64,000 nt of DNA from Campylobacter sp. MIT 12-8780 (GCF_006864535.1 NZ_QHLL01000001.1:1-64000), one strand, 5' to 3'; counted from the stretch's first letter, positions 41,971 through 52,468 are shown. Numbers and translations: made by a program. Notes: generated from the sequence alone by a model not told the origin.

Positions 41971-42441
41971 TTACAGCCTTTGAGTTGGCAAAAGCTCGTA
42001 ATTTGAGGCTGATTTTGCCAAAGCCTCGTTGTTTTGCTTGCGTTCATTTTCTCGCTCTTTGTAGCGGGCGTTTTCGGTGTGAAATTGCTCTTTTAAAAGA
42101 TTTTGTTGCTCTTTTTGAAGCTTGAGATTTTCTTTGCCCATTTTCCACGAATTAAACGAGTTTAAAAGGCTCAAGCCACTCATAGCTAGATTTGCACCAA
42201 GCCCTATTTTATCGGTGAAAAGTTGCTGATTTTTCAAGGCTGTATCCGCTTGCAAGTTTGCAATTTGCGAGTTTTGCAAGGTTGGATTTGAAAGAGAATT
42301 GCTCAAATCACTTTGCGTTAAAAACCCTGCCGCATTTGTGGCATTTTTTGACGCGAAGGTGTTTTGAAACGCCCTTGTTGGCGGGCTGGCTTGATAAGCA
42401 TTGTTTGAAAAGGAGTTGGTGCTTAGATCAATCATACTCAT
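41971..42441 (-). CDS. Virion-operon protein, first gene from the right
   Basis: I prefer the ATG at 42441, 8 bases after AAGG; in-frame ATGs at 42447 and 42435 are alternatives. The protein of about 156 residues is Asn/Gln/Ser-rich with a helical C-terminal part (KLQKEQQNLLKEQFHTENARYKER split by short breaks). It opens the rightmost phage operon. Its length and helical end recall internal head proteins. Family unknown. Confidence 0.68.
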   Translation of the reverse strand: MSMIDLSTNSFSNNAYQASPPTRAFQNTFASKNATNAAGFLTQSDLSNSLSNPTLQNSQIANLQADTALKNQQLFTDKIGLGANLAMSGLSLLNSFNSWKMGKENLKLQKEQQNLLKEQFHTENARYKERENERKQNNEALAKSASNYELLPTQRL

Positions 42442-42464
42442 TTGCATATCCTTTTTTGCGTTTG

Positions 42465-42501
42465 AGTATAGGCATTTTTGGCGTTGAAAAAAAGGGTTAA
42501 A
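42465..42501 (-). promoter_or_regulatory. Phage operon promoter 1 (TTTAACCC family)
   Basis: TTTAACCC (42501-42494), a 23-base spacer and TATACT (42470-42465), the first of the nine copies in transcription order. The element seems to end just to the right. Confidence 0.82.
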
Positions 42502-42665
42502 TGCAAAAAAGCGTGCAAAGCGTGCTAACGCTGTGTTGATTTGAGCTAGATTTGATTTAAAATGACTAAAATTTATTGTTTTCTAAGAGTTTTTTATATG
42601 CCACAAAATCAAATTTTTCAGCTAAATTTGACTTTTGTTTAATTGTCATATAAACATTTTTTCGT

Positions 42666-42671
42666 TAGAAT
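42666..42671 (+). promoter_or_regulatory. Probable -10 of argG (TAGAAT)
   Basis: TAGAAT after a T-rich stretch, 37 bases before the argG ATG, which has an AAGGAAAAAC site. Confidence 0.55.
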
Positions 42672-42708
42672 ACTTGCTTAAATACCACAAAAACCTTAAG
42701 GAAAAACG

Positions 42709-43929
42709 ATGAAAAATGAGATCAAAAAAGTCGTTCTAGCTTACTCAGGCGGGTTAGATACGAGCATTATCTTAAAATGGCTTCAAGATGAGTATAAATG
42801 CGAGGTTGCAACCTTTACAGCTGACATAGGACAAGGCGAAGAACTAGAACCAGCTCGTCAAAAAGCCCTAGCTTTAGGCATAAAACCAGAAAATGTCTTT
42901 ATTAAAGACTTAAAAGATGAATTTGTGAAAGATTATGTTTTTCCTATGTTTAGGGCAAATGCTATTTATGAAGGCGAGTATTTGCTTGGCACAAGTATAG
43001 CGCGTCCTTTAATAGCTAAAACTCAAGCCTTAATAGCAGCTCAAACAGGAGCTGATGCGGTAAGTCATGGCGCTACAGGCAAGGGTAACGATCAGGTGCG
43101 TTTTGAGTTAGGATACTTAGCTATAAACTCAAATTTAAAAATCATCGCCCCTTGGAGAGAATGGGATTTAAATAGTCGTGAAAAACTCTTAGCCTATGCT
43201 CAAAAACACGGCATTGATATAAGCAAGAAAAAGGGCAAGTCTCCCTACTCAATGGACGCAAATTTACTTCATATCTCTTATGAGGGTTTAGAGCTTGAAA
43301 ATCCAGCCATAGCTCCAAATGAAGATATGTGGCGATGGACAAAAAGTCCAAAAGATGCTCCAAATGAAAGCCAGATCATAGAGCTTGAGTTCGCAAAGGG
43401 TGATTTAGTGGCTATTGACGGACAGAAAATGAACCCTGCCGCACTTTTAGCAAAGCTTAATGAACTTGGGGCAAAACATGGCATAGGACGTCTTGATATC
43501 GTTGAAAACCGCTTTGTAGGTATGAAATCACGCGGTTGTTATGAAACACCGGGCGGAACAATACTACTTAAAGCACACAGAGCTATTGAGAGCATTACTC
43601 TTGATAGAGAAGCAGCTCATCTTAAAGATGAACTTATGCCAAAATACGCTCATTTGATCTATAATGGCTTTTGGTTTAGCCCTGAAAGACTTATGCTTCA
43701 AGCGCTCATTGATGAAAGTCAAAAGCACGCCAATGGACTTGTGCGCCTTGAGCTTTACAAAGGTAGTGTAATGGTAGTAGGTAGAGAAAGTGCAAATGAT
43801 AGCCTCTTTAATGCAGCATACTGCACCTTTGAAGAAGATGAAGTGTATAACCAAAAAGACGCTGAAGGCTTTATCAAGCTTAACGCCTTACGTTTCATCA
43901 TCGCTGGCAAAGCTGGAAGGAAGTTTTAA
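42709..43929 (+). CDS. argG: Argininosuccinate synthase
   Basis: The 406-residue enzyme joins citrulline and aspartate with ATP in arginine synthesis. The N-terminal AYSGGLDTS loop (residues 10-18) is the ATP-pyrophosphatase motif; [15 protein letters not shown] and KGKSPYSMD are hallmarks of the family. Full length for the family. It stands alone with its own promoter and terminator and is the first host gene right of the phage element. Confidence 0.97.
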   Translation: MKNEIKKVVLAYSGGLDTSIILKWLQDEYKCEVATFTADIGQGEELEPARQKALALGIKPENVFIKDLKDEFVKDYVFPMFRANAIYEGEYLLGTSIARPLIAKTQALIAAQTGADAVSHGATGKGNDQVRFELGYLAINSNLKIIAPWREWDLNSREKLLAYAQKHGIDISKKKGKSPYSMDANLLHISYEGLELENPAIAPNEDMWRWTKSPKDAPNESQIIELEFAKGDLVAIDGQKMNPAALLAKLNELGAKHGIGRLDIVENRFVGMKSRGCYETPGGTILLKAHRAIESITLDREAAHLKDELMPKYAHLIYNGFWFSPERLMLQALIDESQKHANGLVRLELYKGSVMVVGRESANDSLFNAAYCTFEEDEVYNQKDAEGFIKLNALRFIIAGKAGRKF

Positions 43930-43940
43930 CCTTAACTTTG

Positions 43941-43980
43941 ATCTAAACTCAAGCCTTAAAATGCTGGCTTGAGTTTAGAT
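43941..43980 (+). terminator. Terminator after argG
   Basis: A 15-bp perfect stem (ATCTAAACTCAAGCC and its complement) around a 10-nt loop, 11 bases after the argG stop. It probably serves both argG and the converging gene at 43996. Confidence 0.8.
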
Positions 43981-43995
43981 TTAGTTATAAATTTA

Positions 43996-44670
43996 TCAAT
44001 CGTTAGGATTATTTGGTGTATTTTTAATCCTTTCTAGTCTTTCATTTTCTAAGGCTTTAAAATCTATCAAGTATTTAAAATCTGAGTCTGATAAATCAGA
44101 TCTGCAAATAACTGCTTCTTTATCATCTACTACATTTAAGTAATATTCTTTAACTCTTGGCACTAAGATATTTTTATAGAGTTCTTTTATACTCTCATCT
44201 TGACCCGCATGAATGATATAGGCTACTCTAAATAATCTTCCCTTATTGCTAAGTATATAAAAATCAGTAGTTGAATGCGGAATCATTGGTGGAAAATCCC
44301 GACCATATATAGGAAGCTCTAAAGATAGCGTTTTTGTTTTACCTAAATATCTTTTAAAAACAAGTTTATCCTTTGTAGCATATACTGCTTTTTGATTAAA
44401 CAATCTAAAAATAGAATAAAGTGGATAAACAAACAATACCAAGAATATAAATAAAAATGACATATAATGCCCAAAACCGGGATTTACCCATTTTGCTGCT
44501 TTATTCATAGTAAGCCAATAAAAACCATAAATATAAATCATATGTCCTGCTACAGCTATGCAAAACCACACTTTTGAATCTCCCTCATATTCCCAAATAA
44601 TCTCATCTCCATTTTCATCATATTTTTTGTTTTGTGTTAAATTTAGGTTTTCTTTATTATTTTCATTCAT
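43996..44670 (-). CDS. Two-helix membrane protein, paralogue 1
   Basis: The 224-residue protein has two membrane helices (about 37-55 and 70-88), a YSIFRLFNQKAVYATKDKL segment and a cytoplasmic domain with LELPIYG. It is about 75 percent alike by eye to the protein at 44773-45423. Family not known to me; a PH-like cytoplasmic domain after two helices is possible. Confidence 0.8.
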   Translation of the reverse strand: MNENNKENLNLTQNKKYDENGDEIIWEYEGDSKVWFCIAVAGHMIYIYGFYWLTMNKAAKWVNPGFGHYMSFLFIFLVLFVYPLYSIFRLFNQKAVYATKDKLVFKRYLGKTKTLSLELPIYGRDFPPMIPHSTTDFYILSNKGRLFRVAYIIHAGQDESIKELYKNILVPRVKEYYLNVVDDKEAVICRSDLSDSDFKYLIDFKALENERLERIKNTPNNPND

Positions 44671-44772
44671 TTTTTAACTCCTCCTCCAAAATCTTTACGA
44701 ATAATAAAAACCTGTGTAAAATCTTGCTCACAAAAGCAAAATTCCAAAGGCATATAAATAGCTTCATTTTCT

Positions 44773-45423
44773 TTATTGTGTATTTTTAAGCCTTTCTAAT
44801 CTTTCGTTTTCTAAAGCCTTTAAATCTATTAATTTATTAAAATCGGACATAGATAAAATTAATATGCAAGTAAGTGCTTCCTTTTCATCTGCTATATTTA
44901 AGACATATTCTTTAACTCTTGGTAATAAAATATTTTTACGAAGCTCATCTATACTTTCATCTTCCATCCCATAAATAATATAAGCTTTTCTATCAAAGAA
45001 TTTTCTCTCACCACCAAGTATATAAAAATCAGTAGTTGAGTGTGGGAGGCGTGATATATAATTTGATGTGTATATAGGAAGCTCCAAAGATAGTATTGTT
45101 GGCTTGCCTAAATATCTTTTAAAAATAAGTTTATCTTTTGTAGCATATACTGCTTTTTGATTAAATAATCTAAAAATAGAATAAAGTGGATAAGCAGCCA
45201 TTAGCAAAAATATAAATAAAAATGACATATAATGCCCAAAACCGGGATTTACCCACTTTGCTACTTTATTTATAGTAAGCCAATAAAAACCATAAATGGC
45301 AATCATATTTACCACCACAGCCACATGAAACCACATTTTATCCTCTTTATACTCCCAAATAATCTCATCACCATTTTCATCGTATTTTTTATTTTGTGTT
45401 GAATTTAAGTTTTCTTTATCCAA
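44773..45423 (-). CDS. Two-helix membrane protein, paralogue 2
   Basis: The 216-residue paralogue of the preceding protein has the same start (KKYDENGDEIIWEY), the same membrane segments and the same ENERLERLKN end. The main differences are around residues 115-150. A recent tandem duplication is the simplest origin. Function unknown. Confidence 0.8.
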   Translation of the reverse strand: MDKENLNSTQNKKYDENGDEIIWEYKEDKMWFHVAVVVNMIAIYGFYWLTINKVAKWVNPGFGHYMSFLFIFLLMAAYPLYSIFRLFNQKAVYATKDKLIFKRYLGKPTILSLELPIYTSNYISRLPHSTTDFYILGGERKFFDRKAYIIYGMEDESIDELRKNILLPRVKEYVLNIADEKEALTCILILSMSDFNKLIDLKALENERLERLKNTQ

Positions 45424-45608
45424 AAATACTCCTTCAATCTCATTTCATATCCAAATAAAGCCCCTTGCATTTTACGACAAGTGCCAAAACCAAAATTCGA
45501 GTTTAAATTTGCGTAAAGATTATATGCAATTTTATTTAAATTTCAGCTTGTAAAACTAAGATTAAACATAAAATGTTACAATTGTCTTTTTTACAAAAAG
45601 GATAAAAA

Positions 45609-46052
45609 ATGAAAGTATTATTAATCAAAGATGTTAAAGCTCTTGGCAAGGCTGGAGAGATCAAAGAAGTAAAAGATGGCTACGGACAAAATTTTTTAAT
45701 CGCTAAAGGTTTAGCTAAAGCTGCTACAAATGAAGTTTTAAAGCAATTTGAAGCCGAGCAAAGAAAAAAGGCTGAGAATTTGCGTTTTGAGCTTGCAAAT
45801 TTAGAAAAGCTTAAAGATGAATTAGCCAAAGTAAATTTAGAGATCAAGAAGCCAGTAGGTGCTAATGGCTCGCTTTTTGGCGGGGTGACAAAAGATGAGA
45901 TTGCTACAGCTTTAAAAGAGCAATGCGGCTTTGAGCTTGATAAAAAAAGCTTAGAATGTGATACTATAAAAACGCTTGGTTTGCATGAGATTAGCGTCAA
46001 ACTTGGACATGCTATACATGCAAGTTTTAAACTTAATGTAAAGGCTGAATAA
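45609..46052 (+). CDS. rplI: 50S ribosomal protein L9
   Basis: The 147-residue protein starts [18 protein letters not shown] and has the [13 protein letters not shown] motif of L9, a long central helix and a C-terminal RNA-binding domain with GSLFGGVT. It stabilises the L1 region of the large subunit. Its stop codon overlaps the hslV start (TAATG). Confidence 0.97.
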   Translation: MKVLLIKDVKALGKAGEIKEVKDGYGQNFLIAKGLAKAATNEVLKQFEAEQRKKAENLRFELANLEKLKDELAKVNLEIKKPVGANGSLFGGVTKDEIATALKEQCGFELDKKSLECDTIKTLGLHEISVKLGHAIHASFKLNVKAE

Positions 46053-46597
46053 TGTTTCACGCGACGACAATTTTAGCTTATAAGGGCAAAAACAAATCCG
46101 TCATAGGTGGAGACGGACAGGTAAGCTTTGGCAACACTGTGCTTAAAGGCAATGCTGTAAAAATTCGCAAACTTAACAATGGCAAGGTTTTAGCCGGCTT
46201 TGCAGGAAGCACAGCTGATGCTTTTAACCTTTTTGATATGTTTGAAAATTTGCTTAGTGCTTCAAAGGGTGATTTGCTTAAAGCTGCGATTGATTTTAGC
46301 AAAGAATGGCGGAAAGATAAATACCTCAGAAAGCTTGAAGCTATGATGCTTGTGCTTGATAGAGAACATATCTTTTTGCTTTCTGGCACAGGTGATGTGG
46401 TCGAGCCAGAAGATGGGCAAATCGCAGCCATAGGAAGTGGCGGAAATTTCGCCCTTAGCGCAGCTAGAGCCTTAGCTAAACACACCAAGCTAGATGAAGA
46501 AGTGCTGGTAAAAGATAGCTTGCAGATCGCAGGCGAGCTTTGCATATATACAAATACAAACATAAAAACTTATGTCATAGAGGATACAAAACAATGA
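46052..46597 (+). CDS. hslV: ATP-dependent protease subunit HslV
   Basis: The 181-residue peptidase has the proteasome-like fold ([35 protein letters not shown]). The sequence begins MFHATTI; the nucleophile Thr is expected to be exposed by removal of the first four residues. It forms hexameric rings with HslU and degrades unfolded proteins. Overlaps both neighbours. Confidence 0.97.
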   Translation: MFHATTILAYKGKNKSVIGGDGQVSFGNTVLKGNAVKIRKLNNGKVLAGFAGSTADAFNLFDMFENLLSASKGDLLKAAIDFSKEWRKDKYLRKLEAMMLVLDREHIFLLSGTGDVVEPEDGQIAAIGSGGNFALSAARALAKHTKLDEEVLVKDSLQIAGELCIYTNTNIKTYVIEDTKQ

Positions 46598-47913
46598 ATT
46601 TAACCCCAAAAGAAATAGTTGAGTTTTTAGATGATTATGTCATAGGACAAAAAAATGCCAAAAAAATCATAGCTATAGCCCTAAGAAACCGCTACCGCAG
46701 AATGCAGCTTTCTAAAGAGCTTCAAGATGATATTACCCCTAAAAATATCTTGATGATAGGCTCAACTGGGGTTGGAAAAACTGAGATTGCAAGAAGATTA
46801 GCTAAGATGATGGGCTTTCCTTTTGTCAAGGTTGAAGCAAGTAAATATACTGAAGTTGGCTTTGTAGGACGCGATGTAGAAAGTATGGTAAGAGACTTAG
46901 CAAATGCAGCTTTAACTTTAGTAAAAAACGAACAAAGAGAGAAAAATCAAGAAAAAATCGATGAATTCATAGAAAATAAAATCCTTGAAAAACTACTCCC
47001 ACCCCTACCAAAAGGCATAAGCGAAGAAAAGCAAAATGAATACGCAAACAGCCTTGAAAAAATGCGCGCAAAGCTTAAAGATGGCAAGCTTGATGAAAGC
47101 GTGATCGAGGTAGAAATTTCACAAAGTATGTTTGATACCAATCCAAATTTACCGCCTGAAATGGGAGCTATGCAAGATATAGTAAAGGTTATAGGCGTTG
47201 GAAGCAAAAAAGTCAAAAAAGAAATGAAAATAAAAGATGCCAAAAATGCCCTTCAAAGCGAAGCAAGTGAGAAAATTTTAGATATGGAAAGCATTAAAAG
47301 TGAAGCCTTAAAAAGGGCTGAAAATGAAGGCATTATCTTTATCGATGAGATTGATAAAGTCGCTGTTTCAAGTTCTAACTCAAGCAGGCAAGATCCAAGC
47401 AAAGAAGGCGTGCAAAGGGATTTGCTGCCTATAGTAGAAGGCTCAAGCGTGCAAACTAAAATTGGCACCTTAAAAACCGATCATATACTTTTCATCGCAG
47501 CTGGAGCTTTTCATTTAAGCAAACCAAGTGATTTAATCCCAGAGCTTCAAGGACGTTTTCCTTTAAGAGTAGAGCTTGACAGCCTTGATGATAAGGCACT
47601 TTATGCCATACTTACGCGCCCTAAAAACTCGCTTCTTAAACAATACGAACAGCTTTTAGCGACTGAAAAAGTAAGGCTTGAATTTAAAGATGAAGCCATT
47701 TTAAAAATCGCACAAATTGCAAGCAAAGCAAATGAACAAATGCAAGATATTGGCGCAAGAAGATTACACACCGTGATTGAAAAGCTTCTTGAGGATTTAA
47801 GCTTTGAGGCTGATTTGCACGCTGGCAAGGACTTTGTGGTTGATGAGGCTATGGTTGAAGAAAAACTTGGCTCTATTATAGAAGATAAAGACTTAGCAAG
47901 ATATATATTGTGA
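46594..47913 (+). CDS. hslU: ATPase subunit HslU of the HslUV protease
   Basis: The ATG at 46594 overlaps the hslV stop (ATGA). The 439-residue AAA+ unfoldase has Walker A GSTGVGKT (residues 56-63), an I domain, Walker B (IIFIDEIDK) and the sensor-2 region near the C-terminal [10 protein letters not shown]. It unfolds substrates and feeds them to HslV. It ends DLARYIL, the conserved C-terminal motif that activates HslV. Confidence 0.97.
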   Translation: MNLTPKEIVEFLDDYVIGQKNAKKIIAIALRNRYRRMQLSKELQDDITPKNILMIGSTGVGKTEIARRLAKMMGFPFVKVEASKYTEVGFVGRDVESMVRDLANAALTLVKNEQREKNQEKIDEFIENKILEKLLPPLPKGISEEKQNEYANSLEKMRAKLKDGKLDESVIEVEISQSMFDTNPNLPPEMGAMQDIVKVIGVGSKKVKKEMKIKDAKNALQSEASEKILDMESIKSEALKRAENEGIIFIDEIDKVAVSSSNSSRQDPSKEGVQRDLLPIVEGSSVQTKIGTLKTDHILFIAAGAFHLSKPSDLIPELQGRFPLRVELDSLDDKALYAILTRPKNSLLKQYEQLLATEKVRLEFKDEAILKIAQIASKANEQMQDIGARRLHTVIEKLLEDLSFEADLHAGKDFVVDEAMVEEKLGSIIEDKDLARYIL

Positions 47914-48000
47914 AGCTTTTTTAAAGCGATAATTATCAGCGGAAAGATAAAAGAGTATTTTTATTCATTTTGTCTTTGCGCAAAAATAATCCTAGTTTAA

Positions 48001-49335
48001 TCAATCTCTCAATTTTATCTTTTTAACAAAGTCTTTCACTGGCTTTTCTACTTCATTTTTCATCGTGTCTGTATCGCATTCTCCACCAGTGCAAATAAAG
48101 CCTGTGTCTTCCTCATAATAATACCCATGCCCTGAAAAGCGTGAAAGATCACTTAAATATCCTAAAGTTTTAGTTATCTTGCTTAGCTTATCTTTAAATT
48201 CTTTTGGGAAAAAGGTATCATAAAGCTCAAAGTTATGAAGGTATTTTATAGAAAAAATATCAAGGAAATAAGGCTCTGAACCTGAATACTCTCCTTTTAA
48301 ATCCGCGCTATCTTGCAAGGTGTTTGTAGCAAGAAGCAAGATTCCCATAAGATAAACTCTTTGCACACAAGCTTGCTTTTGCTCTTGGGTGCTAAAACCA
48401 TAACGCACTATGCTTAAATATGCATACAAAGGCACTCCATTATCGCCTAGTATCTCATTTGTCTCTTGCACCTCTTTTTCGTTGTTATTATAATCCAGAA
48501 AAAAACAACGCATATTATCTCTATATTCCAAAAGATTCTTATTAAATGTTTTTAAATTTGCTCTTGTAGTTTGCCCTAGCTTTGTGTCTTTTGGAATGCT
48601 ATTAAGTATGCCAAAATAAAGTTTTGAATAAAGTTTGTCTAAACTCGCTGTTTCTTTATTACTACAAATAAGCTTTTCAACCTCACTCTTTGCCTTTGTG
48701 CAATCAAAGCTAGGCTTGATAAGCTCATTTGTGTGAGCGATGAGTTTTCCTGTTTTATCTATGAGGTTGTCTTGGGCTGCTTTTTGAAGTATGTTTTTAA
48801 GTAAAAATTCACTATTGCTATGTGATTTCATAAACTCATAATACTCTTTAGGATTTGGTGTAAAAATTTCATCAAAGATATGTTTATACTTAGGATTTTC
48901 ATAGATAAAATTACTCAGTTCATAAAAAGACTCGCCAAATTCATCTTGCATACAAGAAGTTAATTCAAGATCTGGAATTATAGGATTAGCATCCTCTGGC
49001 AGGTCAATATTACTAGCCATCTCTTCACATTCATCTTGTTTTGCAAGCATATTCTTAACCATATTGTTAATTTTATGCTTATCTTGTGTGCTTATATGTT
49101 CTGCAAGTATTTTATAATAACTTGAATAAAAATGCCCCATTATCATGGTAAGCTTATCCTCATATGCATTCATAGCACCAGTAAGACTACACACACCTAT
49201 TTTAATATCCTTAGCCAATGATACTTCACATTCTCCAGGGGTTATTTCATCGTATTCTTGGTGTATCATCTCATCAAGATCTAAAGCTTGAAGCCATGTA
49301 AAGCTTAAGATTAAAATCACAAGTAGTTTTTTCAT
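48001..49335 (-). CDS. Periplasmic protein with LprI-like domain
   Basis: The 444-residue protein has a signal peptide (residues 1-17, ending QA) and a mature part with many cysteines. Around residues 195-265 it has a DUF1311/LprI-like pattern (SFDCTKAKSEVEKLICSN...LDKLYSKLY), known from lysozyme-inhibitor-like proteins. The N-terminal region is of no known type. It stands alone between hslU and era. Confidence 0.78.
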   Translation of the reverse strand: MKKLLVILILSFTWLQALDLDEMIHQEYDEITPGECEVSLAKDIKIGVCSLTGAMNAYEDKLTMIMGHFYSSYYKILAEHISTQDKHKINNMVKNMLAKQDECEEMASNIDLPEDANPIIPDLELTSCMQDEFGESFYELSNFIYENPKYKHIFDEIFTPNPKEYYEFMKSHSNSEFLLKNILQKAAQDNLIDKTGKLIAHTNELIKPSFDCTKAKSEVEKLICSNKETASLDKLYSKLYFGILNSIPKDTKLGQTTRANLKTFNKNLLEYRDNMRCFFLDYNNNEKEVQETNEILGDNGVPLYAYLSIVRYGFSTQEQKQACVQRVYLMGILLLATNTLQDSADLKGEYSGSEPYFLDIFSIKYLHNFELYDTFFPKEFKDKLSKITKTLGYLSDLSRFSGHGYYYEEDTGFICTGGECDTDTMKNEVEKPVKDFVKKIKLRD

Positions 49336-49539
49336 TATTTGTCCTTTAAGATTAAATTTCTTTTTTATTCTTTATAAGGGTATTATTAAAGCTTTTTTGA
49401 AGCTTAAAAAGCGATATTATAACTTATTTTGTTTATATTGATGAGCTGAAATTTGTTTTTAAACTTAAATTTAGCTTGAAAATAAAAATTTATCTGCAAA
49501 TTAGTGTAAAATATCATCATTACACTCAAAGGATTTTGT

Positions 49540-50412
49540 ATGCAAAAAGCGGGCTTTATCTCTGTTATAGGGCGAACCAATGCTGGCAAAAGCTCGATGA
49601 TTAATTCTTTGCTGGGTGAAAATCTTGCTATTATTTCTCACAAAAGAAATGCTACGCGTCGTAAAATCAATGCCATTGTTATGCACGAAAACAATCAACT
49701 CATTTTCATCGATACGCCAGGACTGCATAAAAGTCAAAAAGTTTTTAATCAAAAACTCGTAGAAATCGCTCTTAAAAGCATAGAAGGGGTTGATCTTGTG
49801 CTTTTTGTAGCAAGCATTAAAGATGATTTGAGTGAGTATAAAGACTTTTTAAGCTTAGCCTGCAAGGTTCCGCATATCGTGATTTTAAATAAGATCGATT
49901 TGGTGGATAATGCGTATTTGCTTGCTAAGATGAATGAGTATTCAAGCTTAAGCGAGCATTTTAAGGCTTTGCTTCCTTACTCAAGCAAGCAAAAAAGTGC
50001 TAAAAAAGCCTTGCTTGATGCAGTTGTTAAACTCTTGCCTGAGCACCCACACTACTATGATAGCGAGCTTTTAAGCAGTGCAAAGGAAAAGGATATTTAT
50101 AAGGATTTTATACTTGAAGCGATTTTTGAGAGTTTTAGTGATGAGCTTCCTTATCAATGCGAGCTTGAAATTTCACGTTTTAAAGCAAAAGAACATATAC
50201 TTTTCATTGACGCAAATATCATCACTTCAAGTCATAGCCACAAAGCTATGATTATCGGTAAAAATGCTGTAGCCTTAAAAAGACTTGGCAAAAACGCAAG
50301 GATAAGGATAGAAAAATTTGCTCAAAAAAAAGTTATGCTCAATCTTTTTGTGCAAGTGAAAAAAAACTGGGATAAAGATGAAGACTTTCTTAAGCAAATT
50401 CTTGAACTTTAA
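49540..50412 (+). CDS. era: GTPase Era
   Basis: The 290-residue protein has the GTPase motifs GRTNAGKSS (residues 10-18), DTPG and NKID, and a C-terminal KH domain ([17 protein letters not shown]). Era binds 16S rRNA and helps small-subunit assembly. It overlaps the next gene by 35 bases. Confidence 0.97.
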   Translation: MQKAGFISVIGRTNAGKSSMINSLLGENLAIISHKRNATRRKINAIVMHENNQLIFIDTPGLHKSQKVFNQKLVEIALKSIEGVDLVLFVASIKDDLSEYKDFLSLACKVPHIVILNKIDLVDNAYLLAKMNEYSSLSEHFKALLPYSSKQKSAKKALLDAVVKLLPEHPHYYDSELLSSAKEKDIYKDFILEAIFESFSDELPYQCELEISRFKAKEHILFIDANIITSSHSHKAMIIGKNAVALKRLGKNARIRIEKFAQKKVMLNLFVQVKKNWDKDEDFLKQILEL

Positions 50413-51544
50413 ACCCTTTAAAACTCAAGACATAAAAATACAAATTATTGCATTTGAAGATATTTTATACACCAATTTCAAGCTTGATGAGCTTGAAAAT
50501 ATCGATGAAGAAAACTTGTTTGAAAGAGCTTTGATAGAATTTGATATACAAGAAAGCCTAAGTTATGTGATGAGCTTTATCAAAAGCAAGGAAAGAGTGC
50601 ATATCTTTTTAACTCTTTTTAAAAATTTACACACAAAAGATGATTTTGCCTTAAGCGAAGCTGTGATTTTAAGAAATTTGCAAAATCTGCATGCGGATTT
50701 AAGCCAAGCATTTGCAACGCTTGTTTTGCAAGATGAATATGCTTTTATCGCCTTTTTTAAGCAAGATGAGTTTTTGTATTGCAAAAATATCCCCAAACTT
50801 TGCCTTAATGCTTTTAAAAACAAAAGCATTCAAGAACAAGAAAAGTTTTGCATAGAAATTCTACTCACTCAAGCCAAGTGCGAGACGCTTTTAAAGCAGT
50901 ATCAAAGCCAAACACTTTTGATTATCAACGATCATTTTAATCTTAGCAAAATGCTTCAAAATAAGCTTTTTATACAAATTCACAAAGAGCTAATAACACA
51001 AGATGAGCTTTACAAAAAGCTTGCAAAACTTGAGATAGAGCAAAATCAAGCTCAAGCCAATTTTCTAAGAAACATAAAACAAGGCTCATTTAGTGCTTTA
51101 AAAGGCTTGATTTTGAGTTTTTTACTTGCTTTTGTGCTAAGCTTTTGTGGTGGTTTAATTTATGCTTATCTTACGCATCACACCCTAAAAACAAACTTTC
51201 ACAAACAAGCTAATCAGCTTTCATTAAACGAGCTTGAAGAACTTACTCAAAGCACAAATTTAAAACTTGAGGAAAAGCAAATTTTAATCAAAAGCTTAGA
51301 ATCAGAGCTTGCTAGCACGATCACAAACCCTCTTTATACTCTTAGCAAACTCTTTGCTTTTTTAGATGAAAATGGCATAAGAATCATAAGCTTAGAGCTT
51401 GAAAATGAAAATTTAGTCAAAATCATTACGCAAGGCAATGAGAATAACTTCGAAAAACTTTATAACAATGATGATTTTATACTCAAGCAAAAAACAAGCA
51501 AAGATGGTCTATATGAATTACATTTAAGGATAAAAGATGAGTGA
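50378..51544 (+). CDS. Bitopic membrane protein downstream of era
   Basis: The 388-residue protein has a cytoplasmic N-terminal domain (about 1-235), one membrane helix (about 242-268) and a periplasmic coiled coil and small domain (about 275-388). This recalls type II secretion GspL or pilus PilM/N-like proteins, but no clear motif is seen. Its start lies 35 bases inside era and its end overlaps the next gene by 8 bases. Confidence 0.78.
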   Translation: MKTFLSKFLNFKPFKTQDIKIQIIAFEDILYTNFKLDELENIDEENLFERALIEFDIQESLSYVMSFIKSKERVHIFLTLFKNLHTKDDFALSEAVILRNLQNLHADLSQAFATLVLQDEYAFIAFFKQDEFLYCKNIPKLCLNAFKNKSIQEQEKFCIEILLTQAKCETLLKQYQSQTLLIINDHFNLSKMLQNKLFIQIHKELITQDELYKKLAKLEIEQNQAQANFLRNIKQGSFSALKGLILSFLLAFVLSFCGGLIYAYLTHHTLKTNFHKQANQLSLNELEELTQSTNLKLEEKQILIKSLESELASTITNPLYTLSKLFAFLDENGIRIISLELENENLVKIITQGNENNFEKLYNNDDFILKQKTSKDGLYELHLRIKDE

Positions 51545-52067
51545 GAAGTTGAGCTTTTATCTTGATGGATTGAGTTTAAGAGAAAAAATTCTTCTTGGCA
51601 TTATAAGCTTGCTTTTGGGTGTATTTTTGGGCTTAAAATTAGCTCAAATACTGAGTTTTTGGTATTATGATCCACAGAATTTAGAGCGCTTTTCAAACGA
51701 GCAAGGACAAATTCTAAAACTTTCTTCGCTCAAAGAAGAACAAAAACTCAATCTTAATGAACTTGAAAAAACGCTTTTAAAATTTAAAATCCCCTATCAA
51801 AAGCAACTTGACGAGCTTTATAAACTTGCTAATGCCAAGCACATACATTTTCATTCTATTAAAGATAAAAAAATAGAAAAAGAGTATTTTATAAGTCATA
51901 AACTTGAGCTTGAATTTGAAGCTGAATTTATGAAAACTATGCAGTTTTTAAAGGCTTTAGAGCAAACAAATATCGGTTTGAAGGGTTTAAGTCTTGTAAA
52001 AGATCAAGATAAAAAAGGACTTAAAGTCGCGATTTATCTTGATTTGCTTGTTTTGAAAGCTTATTGA
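51537..52067 (+). CDS. Bitopic membrane protein, possible partner (GspM/PilO-like)
   Basis: The 176-residue protein has an N-terminal LSLREKILLGIISLLLGVF membrane helix, a coiled coil (about 60-95) and a small domain ending LDLLVLKAY. The topology is like that of GspM or PilO, which pair with GspL or PilN. Translationally coupled to the preceding gene. The secretion-related role is inference. Confidence 0.72.
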   Translation: MSEKLSFYLDGLSLREKILLGIISLLLGVFLGLKLAQILSFWYYDPQNLERFSNEQGQILKLSSLKEEQKLNLNELEKTLLKFKIPYQKQLDELYKLANAKHIHFHSIKDKKIEKEYFISHKLELEFEAEFMKTMQFLKALEQTNIGLKGLSLVKDQDKKGLKVAIYLDLLVLKAY

Positions 52068-52468
52068 AGGTGAATTTGTAAAGCTGGTGATTCAAGCACA
52101 AAGCCATTTTCATTCTTTTTAAGCTCAAAATCCCCTTTAAAAGAAGCTAAAAGCGCGTCTTCAAATATCATTGCTTCTGGATCGCAAAGCATCTTTGTGG
52201 AGCCTGAATTTTCAGCAATGCTAAGCTTGTTTTTATCTAAACTAAACTCGCCAAAAAAGCGGTTGCAGCCCGCAAAGCCATTAAATTTACCTTTTGAGAA
52301 GTTGATATTTGGTCTTTCTTGAGCCTTATACTCAAGCTCATCACCCAAAGCCACGATTTTAATAATCGTAAGATCTTTGTCTTCAAAGCCTAAAGCTTGA
52401 TCTTGAGTATTTGAGCCGCAGCCGAGTAAAAAACCTGCAAGAAGGCTGGCTAAAACGATTTTTTTCAT
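52061..52468 (-). CDS. META-domain lipoprotein (HslJ-like)
   Basis: The ATG at 52468 has an AAAAGGAAACAC site. The 135-residue protein has a lipobox (LLGC at about residue 17) and a META domain with FAGCNRFFGEF and a MLCDPEAM segment. Related proteins (HslJ) contribute to novobiocin tolerance in Escherichia coli. It converges with the preceding gene, overlapping by 7 bases. Confidence 0.85.
   Translation of the reverse strand: MKKIVLASLLAGFLLGCGSNTQDQALGFEDKDLTIIKIVALGDELEYKAQERPNINFSKGKFNGFAGCNRFFGEFSLDKNKLSIAENSGSTKMLCDPEAMIFEDALLASFKGDFELKKNENGFVLESPALQIHLQ

Noticed and set aside
46600-46612. TTTAACCC box within hslU
   Set aside because: It lies in coding sequence, on the plus strand, and is not followed by a -10 at 23 bases before a gene start; counted as chance.
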